DNA of 32,624 bases, taken from the NCBI RefSeq assembly GCF_000252165.1, contig NZ_BAET01000016.1, forward strand, positions 1 to 32,624, read 5' to 3'. Positions within the stretch are counted from its first letter, which is position 1; each line of letters opens with the position of its first letter. This stretch comes from Glaciecola punicea ACAM 611. GTDB lineage: Bacteria > Pseudomonadota > Gammaproteobacteria > Enterobacterales > Alteromonadaceae. The notes under the pieces are model-generated. The model was not told the DNA's origin. It ran no database searches and worked only from the letters and a program-made list of their open reading frames with translations. A program made the translations under genes and the position numbers. Below, piece after piece: positions 25,429 through 32,624 of this stretch.

Positions 25429-25613
25429 ATTTTTATTTCTTGCTGATGTATTTTCTATGCGTAAGTTTCAAGAAAGATTCAACTGTTAAACTTTATCATG
25501 TTGTCATGTTGTCATGTTGTCATGTTGTCATGTTGTCATGTTGTCAGGTAGGCAACTCGCTTGATTAAGCTACCGATACATTATGGATTTTTACAACACT
25601 ATAAGGTGCTATA
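25429..25613 (+). repeat. Duplicated leader, copy A
   Basis: The stretch from TTTTATTT through TGCTGATGTATTTTCTATGC and on to a short ATG frame at 25612 is nearly identical to 26929-27080. Positions 25441-25500 differ from 26941-27000 at only three or four places. Copy A carries six copies of an 8-bp unit where copy B has one. It ends in a 15-codon frame (MKNIKRKFNVVHISP), a broken equivalent of the start of the MipA-like gene. Confidence 0.85.
25497..25545. repeat. Tandem 8-bp repeat, six units of CATGTTGT
   Basis: Six perfect consecutive units run from 25497 to 25544, and the next base starts a seventh that decays. Copy B of the surrounding leader has a single unit, so the array grew by slippage. 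Eight is not a multiple of three, so unit number changes would shift any frame crossing it. Confidence 0.95.
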
Positions 25614-25689
25614 TGAAAAATATAAAGCGGAAGTTTAATGTAGTTCACATTAGCCCATAAAGTTGAGTTTATAAAATTAAAGGAAAAAT

Positions 25690-26544
25690 ATGTCTACAAG
25701 AAATATGAGAGTCATTGGTTTATGTTTATTACTTAATGGTTGTGCAATTAACGTTACTCCAGAAAAAATCATTTATCAAGATAAGCAAGTAGTCTCACTT
25801 GATGTTGAAAAAATGCAATCAAGTTTTGATACAGATTTATCGATGGCAAAATTAAGTAAAGTATCGATAAATACTGCTGATGGCGTAATACTTAATGGGA
25901 TATCGTTTATTCATCCACAAGCAAAGGTTAGTATTGTTTTATTTGGTGGTAGTGGGATGAAAATCAGTTCCTCTGTAAAAATCCTTGAACGCTTTGCGTT
26001 AATTCCTGCCAATGTTACTTGGTTTGACTATAGAGGCGTAGGAGCTAGTACTAAGAAAGAAAGTTTATCAATTGATGACTTTAAAAAAGATGCGTTAAAT
26101 GTTTTTGATTTTGCTAATAAATTAAACAAACAGGATTTACCTATTATTATTCATGGTATTTCAATGGGTTCAATAATAGTGAGCGAACTTATCAATGAAC
26201 GTAATATTGATGGTGTAGTACTTGATGGTGCTATAGGTTCAGTGACCGACCTCATTACTCAAACAACCCCATTATGGACAAAACTTTTTTCTACGGTGAC
26301 AGTATCCCCAGAGCTTGCGTCGCTGAATAACATCGATAAGATAAGAGAGTATCAAAAACCCCTCTTGTTATTAGTCGGCGAAAATGATGAAACAACGCCA
26401 GTTAAGTTTTCACAAGCACTTTATGATGTCAGCTCAAGTAAGGTTAAAATATTAACCATAATTCCGGATATTGATCATGGCAGAACGATGAAAAAAGAAG
26501 AAGCCATATTGGCATATCAAGAATTTATAAAACAGATACCTTAA
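25690..26544 (+). CDS. Lipoprotein alpha/beta hydrolase
   Basis: This 284-residue hydrolase has a lipoprotein signal peptide: MSTRNMRVIGLCLLLNGC with the acylated Cys at 18, so it is membrane-anchored in the periplasm. The catalytic triad is visible: Ser in HGISMGS (about 158), Asp in VGENDETTP (about 232) and His in IDHGR (about 262). The fold region after the oxyanion (LFGGSGMK, WFDYRGVG) is that of the serine aminopeptidase or BEM46-like hydrolases. The substrate is unknown. AAAGGA precedes the ATG. It is AT-rich and lies between the two leader copies, with a decayed amidohydrolase on the opposite strand downstream. Confidence 0.9.
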   Translation: MSTRNMRVIGLCLLLNGCAINVTPEKIIYQDKQVVSLDVEKMQSSFDTDLSMAKLSKVSINTADGVILNGISFIHPQAKVSIVLFGGSGMKISSSVKILERFALIPANVTWFDYRGVGASTKKESLSIDDFKKDALNVFDFANKLNKQDLPIIIHGISMGSIIVSELINERNIDGVVLDGAIGSVTDLITQTTPLWTKLFSTVTVSPELASLNNIDKIREYQKPLLLLVGENDETTPVKFSQALYDVSSSKVKILTIIPDIDHGRTMKKEEAILAYQEFIKQIP

Positions 26545-27077
26545 CTTTTATCATTTATTTATTATTGTCTTCTTAATTCGTTGTACTTCGCAACCATATT
26601 TCCATACTTTCTCAATATTATATATTGTTGTTATGTCTAGCAATGGATTGCCTGAGACCATCAAAAGGTCGGCGTGATAGCCAACCTTTACCATGCCTTT
26701 CTTTGTTTATCCATAATACCTAAGTTATTGAATATATCTCGTAAAATGAAAGGCTGCTTTTTCGCCACGATACCACTAAGTTAGTGCAGAGCGACTTCAA
26801 ATTCGAATTTCCCCCTCATATTTAATTTATAAAATTTATCTATCGGGACGGGGGATTTATTTTTAAGACACAGTGATAATTGTAGACTTATCAATAGTCA
26901 CATATGGGGGATCAACAAACTCAGATATATTTTTATTTTTTGCTGATTTATTTTCTATGCGTAAGTTTCAAGAAAGATTCAACTGTTAATCTTTACCATG
27001 TTGTCTGATTGGCAACTCGATTGATTAAGCTACAGATACTTTATGGAACTGATTTTACAACATTAAAAGGTACTAAT
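26545..27077. other. Intergenic region with amidohydrolase debris and leader copy B
   Basis: Besides the remnant at 26551-26790 and the repeat at 26929-27080, the stretch 26790-26928 holds a possible short C-terminal fragment on the minus strand (FVDPPYVTIDKSTIITVS, then TAA at 26873-26875) that I cannot assign. No promoter was identified. Confidence 0.5.
26551..26790 (-). pseudogene. Amidohydrolase C-terminal remnant
   Basis: On the minus strand, ending at a TGA at 26551-26553, the text reads VKVGYHADLLMVSGNPLLDI, then TTIYNIEKVWKYGCEVQ. This is the C-terminal 'G-x-I-x-x-G-x-x-A-D-L-L-V-x-x-G-N-P-L-x-D' metal-dependent amidohydrolase ending. In another frame just upstream, a shifted segment reads YSIT, a stop, then VLWINKERHG, corresponding to the preceding (xTxxPAKxLG) helix, so at least one frameshift and one stop are present. 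Only about 70 of some 400-480 codons remain. The catalytic barrel is entirely missing. Confidence 0.75.
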
Positions 27078-27080
27078 ATG
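26929..27080 (+). repeat. Duplicated leader, copy B
   Basis: This is the same leader as at 25429-25613, here with one CATGTTGT unit. It ends at the ATG of the MipA/OmpV-like gene and supplies its AAAAGG ribosome site. The copies are separated by exactly 1,500 bases at their matching positions. Confidence 0.85.
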
Positions 27081-27833
27081 AAAATTATAAACTCGCTCAT
27101 TACCGTTGGTTTTTTAATAGGCGCACAACAAGCATATGCAGCTGATAAATATGCTGAACCTGAATTAAGTTGGGGTGTTGGCCTAGGTATTATCATTGAA
27201 GATGAAGGTTACACTGAGCTGGATAGTGATAGCATGGCTGTACCTATATTTATCATTAATTACGGTAAGTTTTATCTAATGGGTCCTAAATTTGGCTATG
27301 AGTTATATGGCAATGATAATTATACATTCGGTTTGACTGGGAATTATCGACTGGACGGCTATGAAGCAACGGATAGTCGATATTTGACGGGCATGGATGA
27401 CCGAGATGGCACTCTAGACTTAGGTGTTGAATACAGTTATGACACCGGCTTTGGAAAAATTGGCATAGGAGTCGTCGCAGATACACTAGGCAAACATGAA
27501 GGATATCAGGCGGACATTTCCTTTAGTTATCCCATTAACTTTGACAATGGCCAGCTCTCACCTTATATCGGTGCAGAATATCTTAGCGATGACTTAGTTA
27601 ACTATTATTATGGTGTAAAAAGTACTGAAGCGACTCAAACACGTCAATTTTATCAGGCTGATTCTGCCGTTAACCTTGTGATGGGGATCAGAAGTACCTG
27701 GTTTTCGGGACCTCATCACAGATTTGTCGCGATGTTGGACTTTACAGTTTTTGATGACTCAATAAAAGATAGCCCGATTATTGATGTTGATCATGCAGCT
27801 AGCATGATCCTTGGTTATGCATATGTATTTTAA
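27078..27833 (+). CDS. MipA/OmpV family outer-membrane protein
   Basis: This 251-residue outer-membrane beta-barrel has a signal peptide MKIINSLITVGFLIGAQQAYA with cleavage before ADKYAEP. It then has the family's glycine/aromatic alternating strands: WGVGLGIIIEDEG, FYLMGPKFGYELYG, DLGVEYSYDTGFGKIGIGV, and a terminal strand ending AYVF with a final aromatic residue. The open frame extends upstream to TTG 27009, but the ATG at 27078 with the ribosome site AAAAGG and a proper signal peptide is the right start. MipA was described as an adaptor for murein enzymes, and OmpV as a porin or osmotic-stress protein. The actual role here is unknown. Confidence 0.9.
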   Translation: MKIINSLITVGFLIGAQQAYAADKYAEPELSWGVGLGIIIEDEGYTELDSDSMAVPIFIINYGKFYLMGPKFGYELYGNDNYTFGLTGNYRLDGYEATDSRYLTGMDDRDGTLDLGVEYSYDTGFGKIGIGVVADTLGKHEGYQADISFSYPINFDNGQLSPYIGAEYLSDDLVNYYYGVKSTEATQTRQFYQADSAVNLVMGIRSTWFSGPHHRFVAMLDFTVFDDSIKDSPIIDVDHAASMILGYAYVF

Positions 27834-27979
27834 ACCAGCTTTAGCCACAACCAAAGTGACGCCGGCACATACTTTTTATATTCGCTTTGCAAGCAAAATT
27901 GAAGGTCAGCATTTCCACAGGCTTTCTGTTGCGGCTCTAAGCCGGACGTTCTTGTAAAAAAATCACAATAGGTATAGAT

Positions 27980-29191
27980 ATGAAACATTTGAAACTGGCC
28001 ACAACCGCTGCCGTTGTGATTGCTGCTGGCTTCTGGCTAATGCAGCCTGAAGACCCTGAACGTACAAACCCGTTTGACGGGGAAGCACAGCCGCTTTCCA
28101 CTGGTATCCTTTCACCGCAAAAAGGTTTGACCCTTGCGCTTGAACGGATCACGCCAGACGGAGCTCCCCATGTATTGCTGGTTACCGAACTGCAAGGGGA
28201 CCAGATTTCGGCAGTTGATCTGACCGCCGCAGGGCTAACCACAAAGACCGACTTCTTCGATGTTCTGACGGACGTTGGAATCGAAACACTTGTCAATATT
28301 GCGCAGGCCGATGCCAATGACCAGTTCCCGGTTGTGCAGCGCAGTTTTGGTGATCTCTTGCCTGCCGCTGGTACGGCTGCGCGACACGTGGCAAGTGGCA
28401 CCAATTTCCCTGAGCATCAGGAGGAGACAGGCTCGGAGTCTGTCTTCAACTTTCCGAAATTCGGGGTCGCCACGCCACCTGTAACAACGGTTTCAACGGA
28501 TGCAGACGAACTGCTCGATTACGAGGTCGAGATCTGCACAAGATTTGATCGCGACATTGAGCGTATCGAGGATTTTGATGCTGCGCAAAAAGGTTTCTTC
28601 TTGTGTGGAGATTTCAGCAACAGGAGTGTGCTGACGCGACTGATTGATCCCGACAATTTCGATTCGGGCACAGGTTTCAGCGATGCCAAAAGCGGACCGG
28701 AGCGCTTCCCCTCGGGCGGGCTGTTCGTGGTTCCACTTGACTGGGAGAGCTTTGTAAAAAACGAGCGTCTTGTCACGCAGGTCAATGACGAGATACGCCA
28801 AGACGCCCGTGCAGGCGAAATGATTCTGTCTTTCCGATCGCTGGTAGAAAAAGCGCTGGCCGATACGGAGTCCACCCGATTTCTGTACGACGACAAACAA
28901 TTTCAGCTTGTAGAGAACGGCATGATCGCACGCGATCAAGTTCTGATGTCGGGCACCGCCGAAGGCGTCATTTTTATGCCGCCTAACATGAAGCAAATCG
29001 TCAGAGGCGCTATGCTTTACATAGTGAAAGGCACGTTTCTGACGGGGCAGGCTCCGTATGACGCAGTGCTCGAAAATTTTCTGGACGAAGAGCGCGCATC
29101 ACTCCGGTTTCTCCAACCCGGACATCTTGTGACCCACAACTCTTCAAACATGGGGACTATTTCTGTCGTAGTGCAACGGGCTGAAAACTAA
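27980..29191 (+). CDS. Fumarylacetoacetate hydrolase family protein with N-terminal signal or anchor
   Basis: This 403-residue protein starts with a hydrophobic N-terminus MKHLKLATTAAVVIAAGFWL (a signal peptide or single anchor), which is unusual for this normally cytoplasmic family. The C-terminal half shows FAH motifs: HVASGTNFPEH, VFNFPKF, the metal-binding ExE of LLDYEVEIC (about 180), CGDFSN in place of the canonical NDVS (about 213), AKSGPERFPSGG (about 235-247), and LMSGTAEGV for the usual TGTPxGV (about 320). The reaction in the family is C-C hydrolysis, decarboxylation or hydration of a keto-acid. The coding sequence is much richer in G and C than its neighbours, so horizontal acquisition is likely. 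The ribosome site is weak (AGG). Confidence 0.82.
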   Translation: MKHLKLATTAAVVIAAGFWLMQPEDPERTNPFDGEAQPLSTGILSPQKGLTLALERITPDGAPHVLLVTELQGDQISAVDLTAAGLTTKTDFFDVLTDVGIETLVNIAQADANDQFPVVQRSFGDLLPAAGTAARHVASGTNFPEHQEETGSESVFNFPKFGVATPPVTTVSTDADELLDYEVEICTRFDRDIERIEDFDAAQKGFFLCGDFSNRSVLTRLIDPDNFDSGTGFSDAKSGPERFPSGGLFVVPLDWESFVKNERLVTQVNDEIRQDARAGEMILSFRSLVEKALADTESTRFLYDDKQFQLVENGMIARDQVLMSGTAEGVIFMPPNMKQIVRGAMLYIVKGTFLTGQAPYDAVLENFLDEERASLRFLQPGHLVTHNSSNMGTISVVVQRAEN

Positions 29192-29413
29192 CTGGTTAAG
29201 AACATTAGAGTGATGCATTAGGATCACCCTCAAATAGAAAAATGGCGGTAAACGCATCCACGCATTGGTCGTTCATCTCACGGGAGAGTTTGTGCGGGGG
29301 GGCTATGAAAAATGGCTGGATGGCAATGATAGGTGGACGCTTATTTTCAACCTTACTCATTCTAGTTGTGCTAAGTTAATATGTATCGGTAAGTTTAAGA
29401 AAAGGTTTCAAGA
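29192..29413. other. Short region before the two-component system
   Basis: A 45-codon frame (29242-29379) opens with ATG and contains a hydrophobic end, but it has no ribosome site and no similarity that I recognise, so I leave it unannotated. The GC-rich character fades across this stretch, suggesting the junction of the acquired segment. Confidence 0.45.
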
Positions 29414-30097
29414 ATGAGAATACTCATTGTCGAAGACAATCCAAAAGTAGCCAAGCTATTAAAAATAGCATGTGAAAAATTCCCTGCAAGTTGCGATATG
29501 TCAACCAGTGGAAAAATCGCAATTTCCTTATGTGAGATCACTAACTATGATGCTGTTATTCTCGACCTCGGATTACCTGATTTTGATGGTTTAGAGGTAC
29601 TTAAAATCCTCAGAAAGAGAGATTATCATTTTCCCGTACTGGTATTAACCGCTAGAGGAAATATACAAGATAGAATTACCGGGCTTGATTTGGGAGCCGA
29701 TGATTACCTGGTAAAACCATTTTCTATAGAAGAATTACTTGCAAGATTACGGGCATTATTACGTCGTCCAGGTACGCTAGCAGGCAGCATGCTGATCCAC
29801 GGTAATATCAAACTAGATCTGTGTTCTAAGCACCTAGATATTCAGGGAGAACCTTTATTTTTAGGAAAAACTGAAATTGCTATTCTGAGTTATTTAATCA
29901 GTAATGCTGGGATCACAGTATCTAAAGATGCGATGAAAGACAGACTATATGGTTTTGATGATGATGTTAGCGAAAATGCAATTCAGGTCGCCATTCACAG
30001 ACTACGTAAAAAGCTGGTTTGCGCAGGGGCGACCTTCGAATTAAAAACACTCAGGGGTATTGGATATATTTTGCATGTTGAAAAGGTTACCGCATGA
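29414..30097 (+). CDS. OmpR/PhoB-type response regulator
   Basis: This 227-residue response regulator is intact. The receiver domain (1-115) has Glu8-Asp9, phospho-acceptor Asp51 (VILDLGLPD), Thr79 and Lys101 (YLVKPF). The C-terminal winged-helix effector (about 130-225) contains ENAIQVAIHRLRKKL and the GIGYIL ending, the classic OmpR-type recognition helix. QseB/TctD/PmrA-like regulators of this length are common in gammaproteobacteria. Its last codons overlap the kinase start by four bases (ATGA), so the two are translated together. No metal or antimicrobial-peptide gene lies alongside to hint at the signal. Confidence 0.95.
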   Translation: MRILIVEDNPKVAKLLKIACEKFPASCDMSTSGKIAISLCEITNYDAVILDLGLPDFDGLEVLKILRKRDYHFPVLVLTARGNIQDRITGLDLGADDYLVKPFSIEELLARLRALLRRPGTLAGSMLIHGNIKLDLCSKHLDIQGEPLFLGKTEIAILSYLISNAGITVSKDAMKDRLYGFDDDVSENAIQVAIHRLRKKLVCAGATFELKTLRGIGYILHVEKVTA

Positions 30098-31479
30098 AGT
30101 TATTTCGTTATTTATGGACGTTTCGTTATTCCCTTACAGCGACCTTGCTATTTGCCTATTGTATTGCTGGTATATTGTTATTCAGCTCTTTAATGGTGGC
30201 AATGCTTACGTTCAATACCGGTAATTTTGCAGATCTTGCCGCGCAAGAGCCTTCCGAAGAACTGGCTTACGATATTATGGAAGTTTTAAGTATTAACGAT
30301 CAAGGAGAAATTCTGGTTAATAACCCGGACATTCTTAGTTGGGCATATGATAACTTATACGGTAATCTTGGTTTTCGGATAGTGGATAAAAATACCAATA
30401 AAATCATTAAAAGCTCAGCATCAGATGCTGTTGCAATCCAAACTTTACTACATTATTTACCTGTAGACTTATCTCCTGGTGCGATTAGATTAGACTCGAA
30501 ATTAGGGCCGATCACCGGATTTCGTCTTCAGGTGAAGCTACAAGATATTGCGCTTTATATCGATGTTGCAAGAAGTGATCGCCTGGGTGAGTTTGCAAAA
30601 GAGGCAGTAATGCCAGCTATTCAAGCCAGTTTTAAAGTGATGATTTTTGCCTCTGTATTACTCTTTATTCTTGTGAGCCTAGTTTCCCTCAAATTAACAA
30701 CAAGAAAAATAAAGCGCGTTTCTCTGGATGCCAATAAAATCTCACCAAACCAATTAGATCAACGTCTCAGTATCGATAAAATTCCCAATGAAATTGTGCC
30801 GTTAGCCAATGCGATTAATCGTGCTTTAGCAAGGGTTGAAGCTGGATTTGAAGAGCAAAAACGTTTTGTTGCTAACGCTGCACATGAACTTCGCACTCCT
30901 TTGACTATCATTCGTACACGCATTGAGCTGAGTGAACTACCAGACGGTTTAATCACAGATTTATTACAAGACGTAACTTATATGAGCCGCAGTGTTGAAC
31001 AACTTCTTGATTTGTCCCGGGCGCAAAACTCGAGTACCTATTTACATAAGCCGATACCTATCGTCAAACCCGTGACCGATGCCTGCCAGCTTTTAGGTCC
31101 GCTGGTTCTGCGTGAAGATAAAGATCTCGAACTGATAGTAACAGGTAATAATGATTCGGTTATTTATGGTGACCACGGTGCACTGACGGTTGCCTGTAAA
31201 AATATCATTGAAAATGCAATTAAGCATGGCGACGTAAATGGATTGATCCGTGTTGAAGTCGGCGATAATTGGATAAGCTTTTCAGATAATGGTCCGGGCA
31301 TAGATAAAAAAAACCAGACTCTCGCTTTACAAGCATTTTGGCGAAATAATCAATCAAGTAACGATGGCTCAGGTCTGGGTTTAGCCATCGTTAATGAAAT
31401 TTGTAAAGCGCACAATGCAAAGTTAACAATTGGTCGTAGCATCAGCTTAAAAGGTGCTGAGATCACTATCCAGTTCTAA
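30094..31479 (+). CDS. Sensor histidine kinase (HAMP, HisKA, HATPase_c)
   Basis: This 461-residue membrane kinase has a first transmembrane segment at about 14-38, a periplasmic sensor of about 130 residues, and a second transmembrane segment at about 178-200. The HAMP region (200-255) leads to the dimerisation domain with phosphorylated His264 in NAAHELRTPL. The ATPase domain shows NIIENAIKHG (N box, about 370), SDNGPGID (G1, about 401) and GSGLGLAIV (G2, about 428). All catalytic motifs are intact. The layout is that of QseC/PmrB-like kinases. It phosphorylates the overlapping response regulator. The sensor domain has no familiar metal-binding motif, so the signal is unknown. Confidence 0.95.
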   Translation: MKLFRYLWTFRYSLTATLLFAYCIAGILLFSSLMVAMLTFNTGNFADLAAQEPSEELAYDIMEVLSINDQGEILVNNPDILSWAYDNLYGNLGFRIVDKNTNKIIKSSASDAVAIQTLLHYLPVDLSPGAIRLDSKLGPITGFRLQVKLQDIALYIDVARSDRLGEFAKEAVMPAIQASFKVMIFASVLLFILVSLVSLKLTTRKIKRVSLDANKISPNQLDQRLSIDKIPNEIVPLANAINRALARVEAGFEEQKRFVANAAHELRTPLTIIRTRIELSELPDGLITDLLQDVTYMSRSVEQLLDLSRAQNSSTYLHKPIPIVKPVTDACQLLGPLVLREDKDLELIVTGNNDSVIYGDHGALTVACKNIIENAIKHGDVNGLIRVEVGDNWISFSDNGPGIDKKNQTLALQAFWRNNQSSNDGSGLGLAIVNEICKAHNAKLTIGRSISLKGAEITIQF

Positions 31480-31620
31480 AATAAAGCAAAAGAGTATGAG
31501 TGGAATTAAGGCTATATGCTACCTTTCGTTACACCATAGACACTACTAGTTACAAAATACTGTTAGTAACTCATGTAATATTTTGTTCTTATTAATGACA
31601 CAAAATATAGAGAATCATAT

Positions 31621-31794
31621 ATGAAAGAAGATATTGATGAACTGAAAAATGAATTTCGAGCAAAACTTCTATTTTGGAATAATATAAAAAGTAAAAAATT
31701 TAAATTCTTATTAATATTATTATGTTTCGGCTTGATTGGATTAAAAGTTTTTACCACTATTTTCACTTTCGACTGGCTTGCCGGGTTGTTATGA
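31621..31794 (+). CDS. Small single-span membrane protein
   Basis: This 57-codon frame encodes a charged N-terminus (MKEDIDELKNEFRAKLLFWN, then KSKKFK) followed by one hydrophobic span (about 28-47, LLILLCFGLIGLKVFTTIF). It has a short ribosome-like site (AGAG) and overlaps the next gene's start by four bases (ATGA), which is a strong hint that it is real. I do not recognise a family. It may position the downstream acetyltransferase at the membrane, but nothing more can be said. Confidence 0.6.
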   Translation: MKEDIDELKNEFRAKLLFWNNIKSKKFKFLLILLCFGLIGLKVFTTIFTFDWLAGLL

Positions 31795-32342
31795 CCATCA
31801 GTTTCCGCTCTCTTAACAAACATGATATTAACTATTCGAAAGTTATTGACCTTTTTTTCGAAGCTTTTCCAAAAATTCAATTGCTACCACAATGGGTTGT
31901 CAAATATAGAATGAGAAATGGTAAGGATGGTTTTGAAGTTCTTTACGAACATAATTATTGGGTCGGGTTTATCTACGCTAAAGAGTATAAAAATATTGTA
32001 TTTGTAAAATTTTTTGCAATATCAGAATCGCTCCGTTCAAGTGGTTACGGAAGCAAAGTAATGGATTCAATGGGGAAAAAGTATTCAGATAAAAGGATTG
32101 TACTAAATATTGAAGAGCTGGATGAGAAAGAAGAAAATTACCAACAGAGAGTTAAGCGTAAAGCTTTTTATGAAAGTAATAAATTCAATTCTACAGGTTT
32201 TATTATAAAGGAGTTTGCTGAGCGACAAGAAATGCTTATACATGGTGGGGCTATATCTAAAAAAGAGATAGAAGCAATGTACAGACATTTTTTAGGGAAC
32301 CTGTTGTTTTCTTTACTTAAACCCGAGGTACTACAAATTTAA
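31791..32342 (+). CDS. GNAT family N-acetyltransferase
   Basis: This 183-residue acetyltransferase has the acetyl-CoA binding motif A (LRSSGYGSKVMDSMGKKY, about 81-98, matching RxxGxG as SSGYGS), the preceding strand FVKFFAIS, and the YESNKFNSTGF element (about 131). The usual Arg/Gln start of the motif is kept as R. The longer open frame reaches 31722, but the ATG at 31791, coupled to the small upstream gene by an ATGA overlap, is preferred because the upstream codons lie in the other gene. The substrate is unknown; members modify proteins, antibiotics or metabolites. Confidence 0.85.
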   Translation: MTISFRSLNKHDINYSKVIDLFFEAFPKIQLLPQWVVKYRMRNGKDGFEVLYEHNYWVGFIYAKEYKNIVFVKFFAISESLRSSGYGSKVMDSMGKKYSDKRIVLNIEELDEKEENYQQRVKRKAFYESNKFNSTGFIIKEFAERQEMLIHGGAISKKEIEAMYRHFLGNLLFSLLKPEVLQI

Positions 32343-32624
32343 TGAATCATTCTGTAGTGGAGTATAACCTGTGGGGTCAGGTTCAATGTTATCCCTTTTT
32401 TTTTGATTATTTTTACAATATCTAACAGAATAATTTGATGATATTTTCTGGGTTTAAGTCTCTAATATAATCACTGATTATTTATCTTATAACTGGGTAA
32501 AATTAAAGTGACTACCGATGTTCGAGTCGTATTCAATCATCAAGCCGGAATAATAATGAGGTCAATCAAATTGACCATGCTAGTACTTTTTCAACGTGAG
32601 TTGTTATCATTTGTACGTTAGGAT
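32343..32624. other. Window end, no gene seen
   Basis: After the acetyltransferase, an inverted repeat AACCTG-TGGGGT-CAGGTT (32368-32385) is followed, after 12 bases, by a run of T. It could be a weak terminator or part of a REP-like element; neither is secure. Confidence 0.3.

Noticed and set aside
25497-25545. Six-unit repeat considered as a CRISPR array
   Set aside because: The units are eight bases and contiguous with no spacers, so this is a simple tandem repeat.
25263-25568. 101-codon plus-strand frame running through the tandem repeat
   Set aside because: It begins out of frame inside the RND remnant and its end is only the translated 8-bp repeat (VVMLSCC), so it is not a gene.
28493-28996. 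167-codon minus-strand frame within the FAH-like gene
   Set aside because: GC-rich DNA lacks stops on the opposite strand; the plus-strand protein carries family motifs and this one does not.
29242-29379. 45-codon plus-strand frame
   Set aside because: There is no ribosome site and no family resemblance, and it lies in the composition transition after the GC-rich gene.

Overview
The window reads as chromosome of a marine-type gammaproteobacterium. The order Alteromonadales or a relative is my guess, based on the TonB-dependent receptor style, the low to moderate GC and the overall gene content. No rRNA, tRNA or CRISPR array was seen, and the species cannot be named from this sequence.

Positions 1-18,380 hold a compact catabolic locus built around a three-component cytochrome P450. 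A long minus-strand run contains, in transcription order: a broken thiolase, aldehyde dehydrogenase, XylB/GeoA-like zinc alcohol dehydrogenase, TonB-dependent receptor, putidaredoxin-type [2Fe-2S] ferredoxin, acyl-CoA dehydrogenase, ACAD11-type kinase, HSD17B10-like SDR, nitronate-monooxygenase-like flavoprotein, and an acyl-CoA ligase cut by the window edge. Divergent to it on the plus strand are the P450, a second acyl-CoA ligase and a second SDR. A minus-strand ferredoxin reductase and a TetR regulator follow. The inferred logic is uptake of a hydrophobic substrate, P450 hydroxylation, oxidation of alcohol to aldehyde to acid, CoA activation, then beta-oxidation-like steps. The split ACAD11-like kinase/dehydrogenase pair suggests removal of a gamma-hydroxyl by phosphorylation and elimination. 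Two near-identical palindromic sites (22 of 26 bases) lie in front of the two divergent arms and are good operator candidates. The substrate is unknown; a terpenoid or alicyclic compound is my guess.

Positions 18,400-27,100 are a scrap-yard of decayed genes among intact ones. They hold a collapsed hipBA toxin-antitoxin locus, an intact helix-hairpin-helix membrane protein, a GC-rich S9 peptidase that looks acquired, and an intact yefM-yoeB pair with its TGTACA operators. After these come remnants of an IS6-type transposase, an IS91-type transposase, an RND pump and an amidohydrolase. A lipoprotein alpha/beta hydrolase is intact. A duplicated leader of about 150 bp, 1.5 kb apart, carries an expanded 8-bp tandem repeat in one copy only.

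Positions 27,078-32,624 carry a MipA/OmpV-like outer-membrane protein and a GC-rich fumarylacetoacetate-hydrolase-like protein with an N-terminal signal or anchor. They also carry an OmpR/QseB-type two-component system with overlapping genes, and a small membrane protein translationally coupled to a GNAT acetyltransferase.
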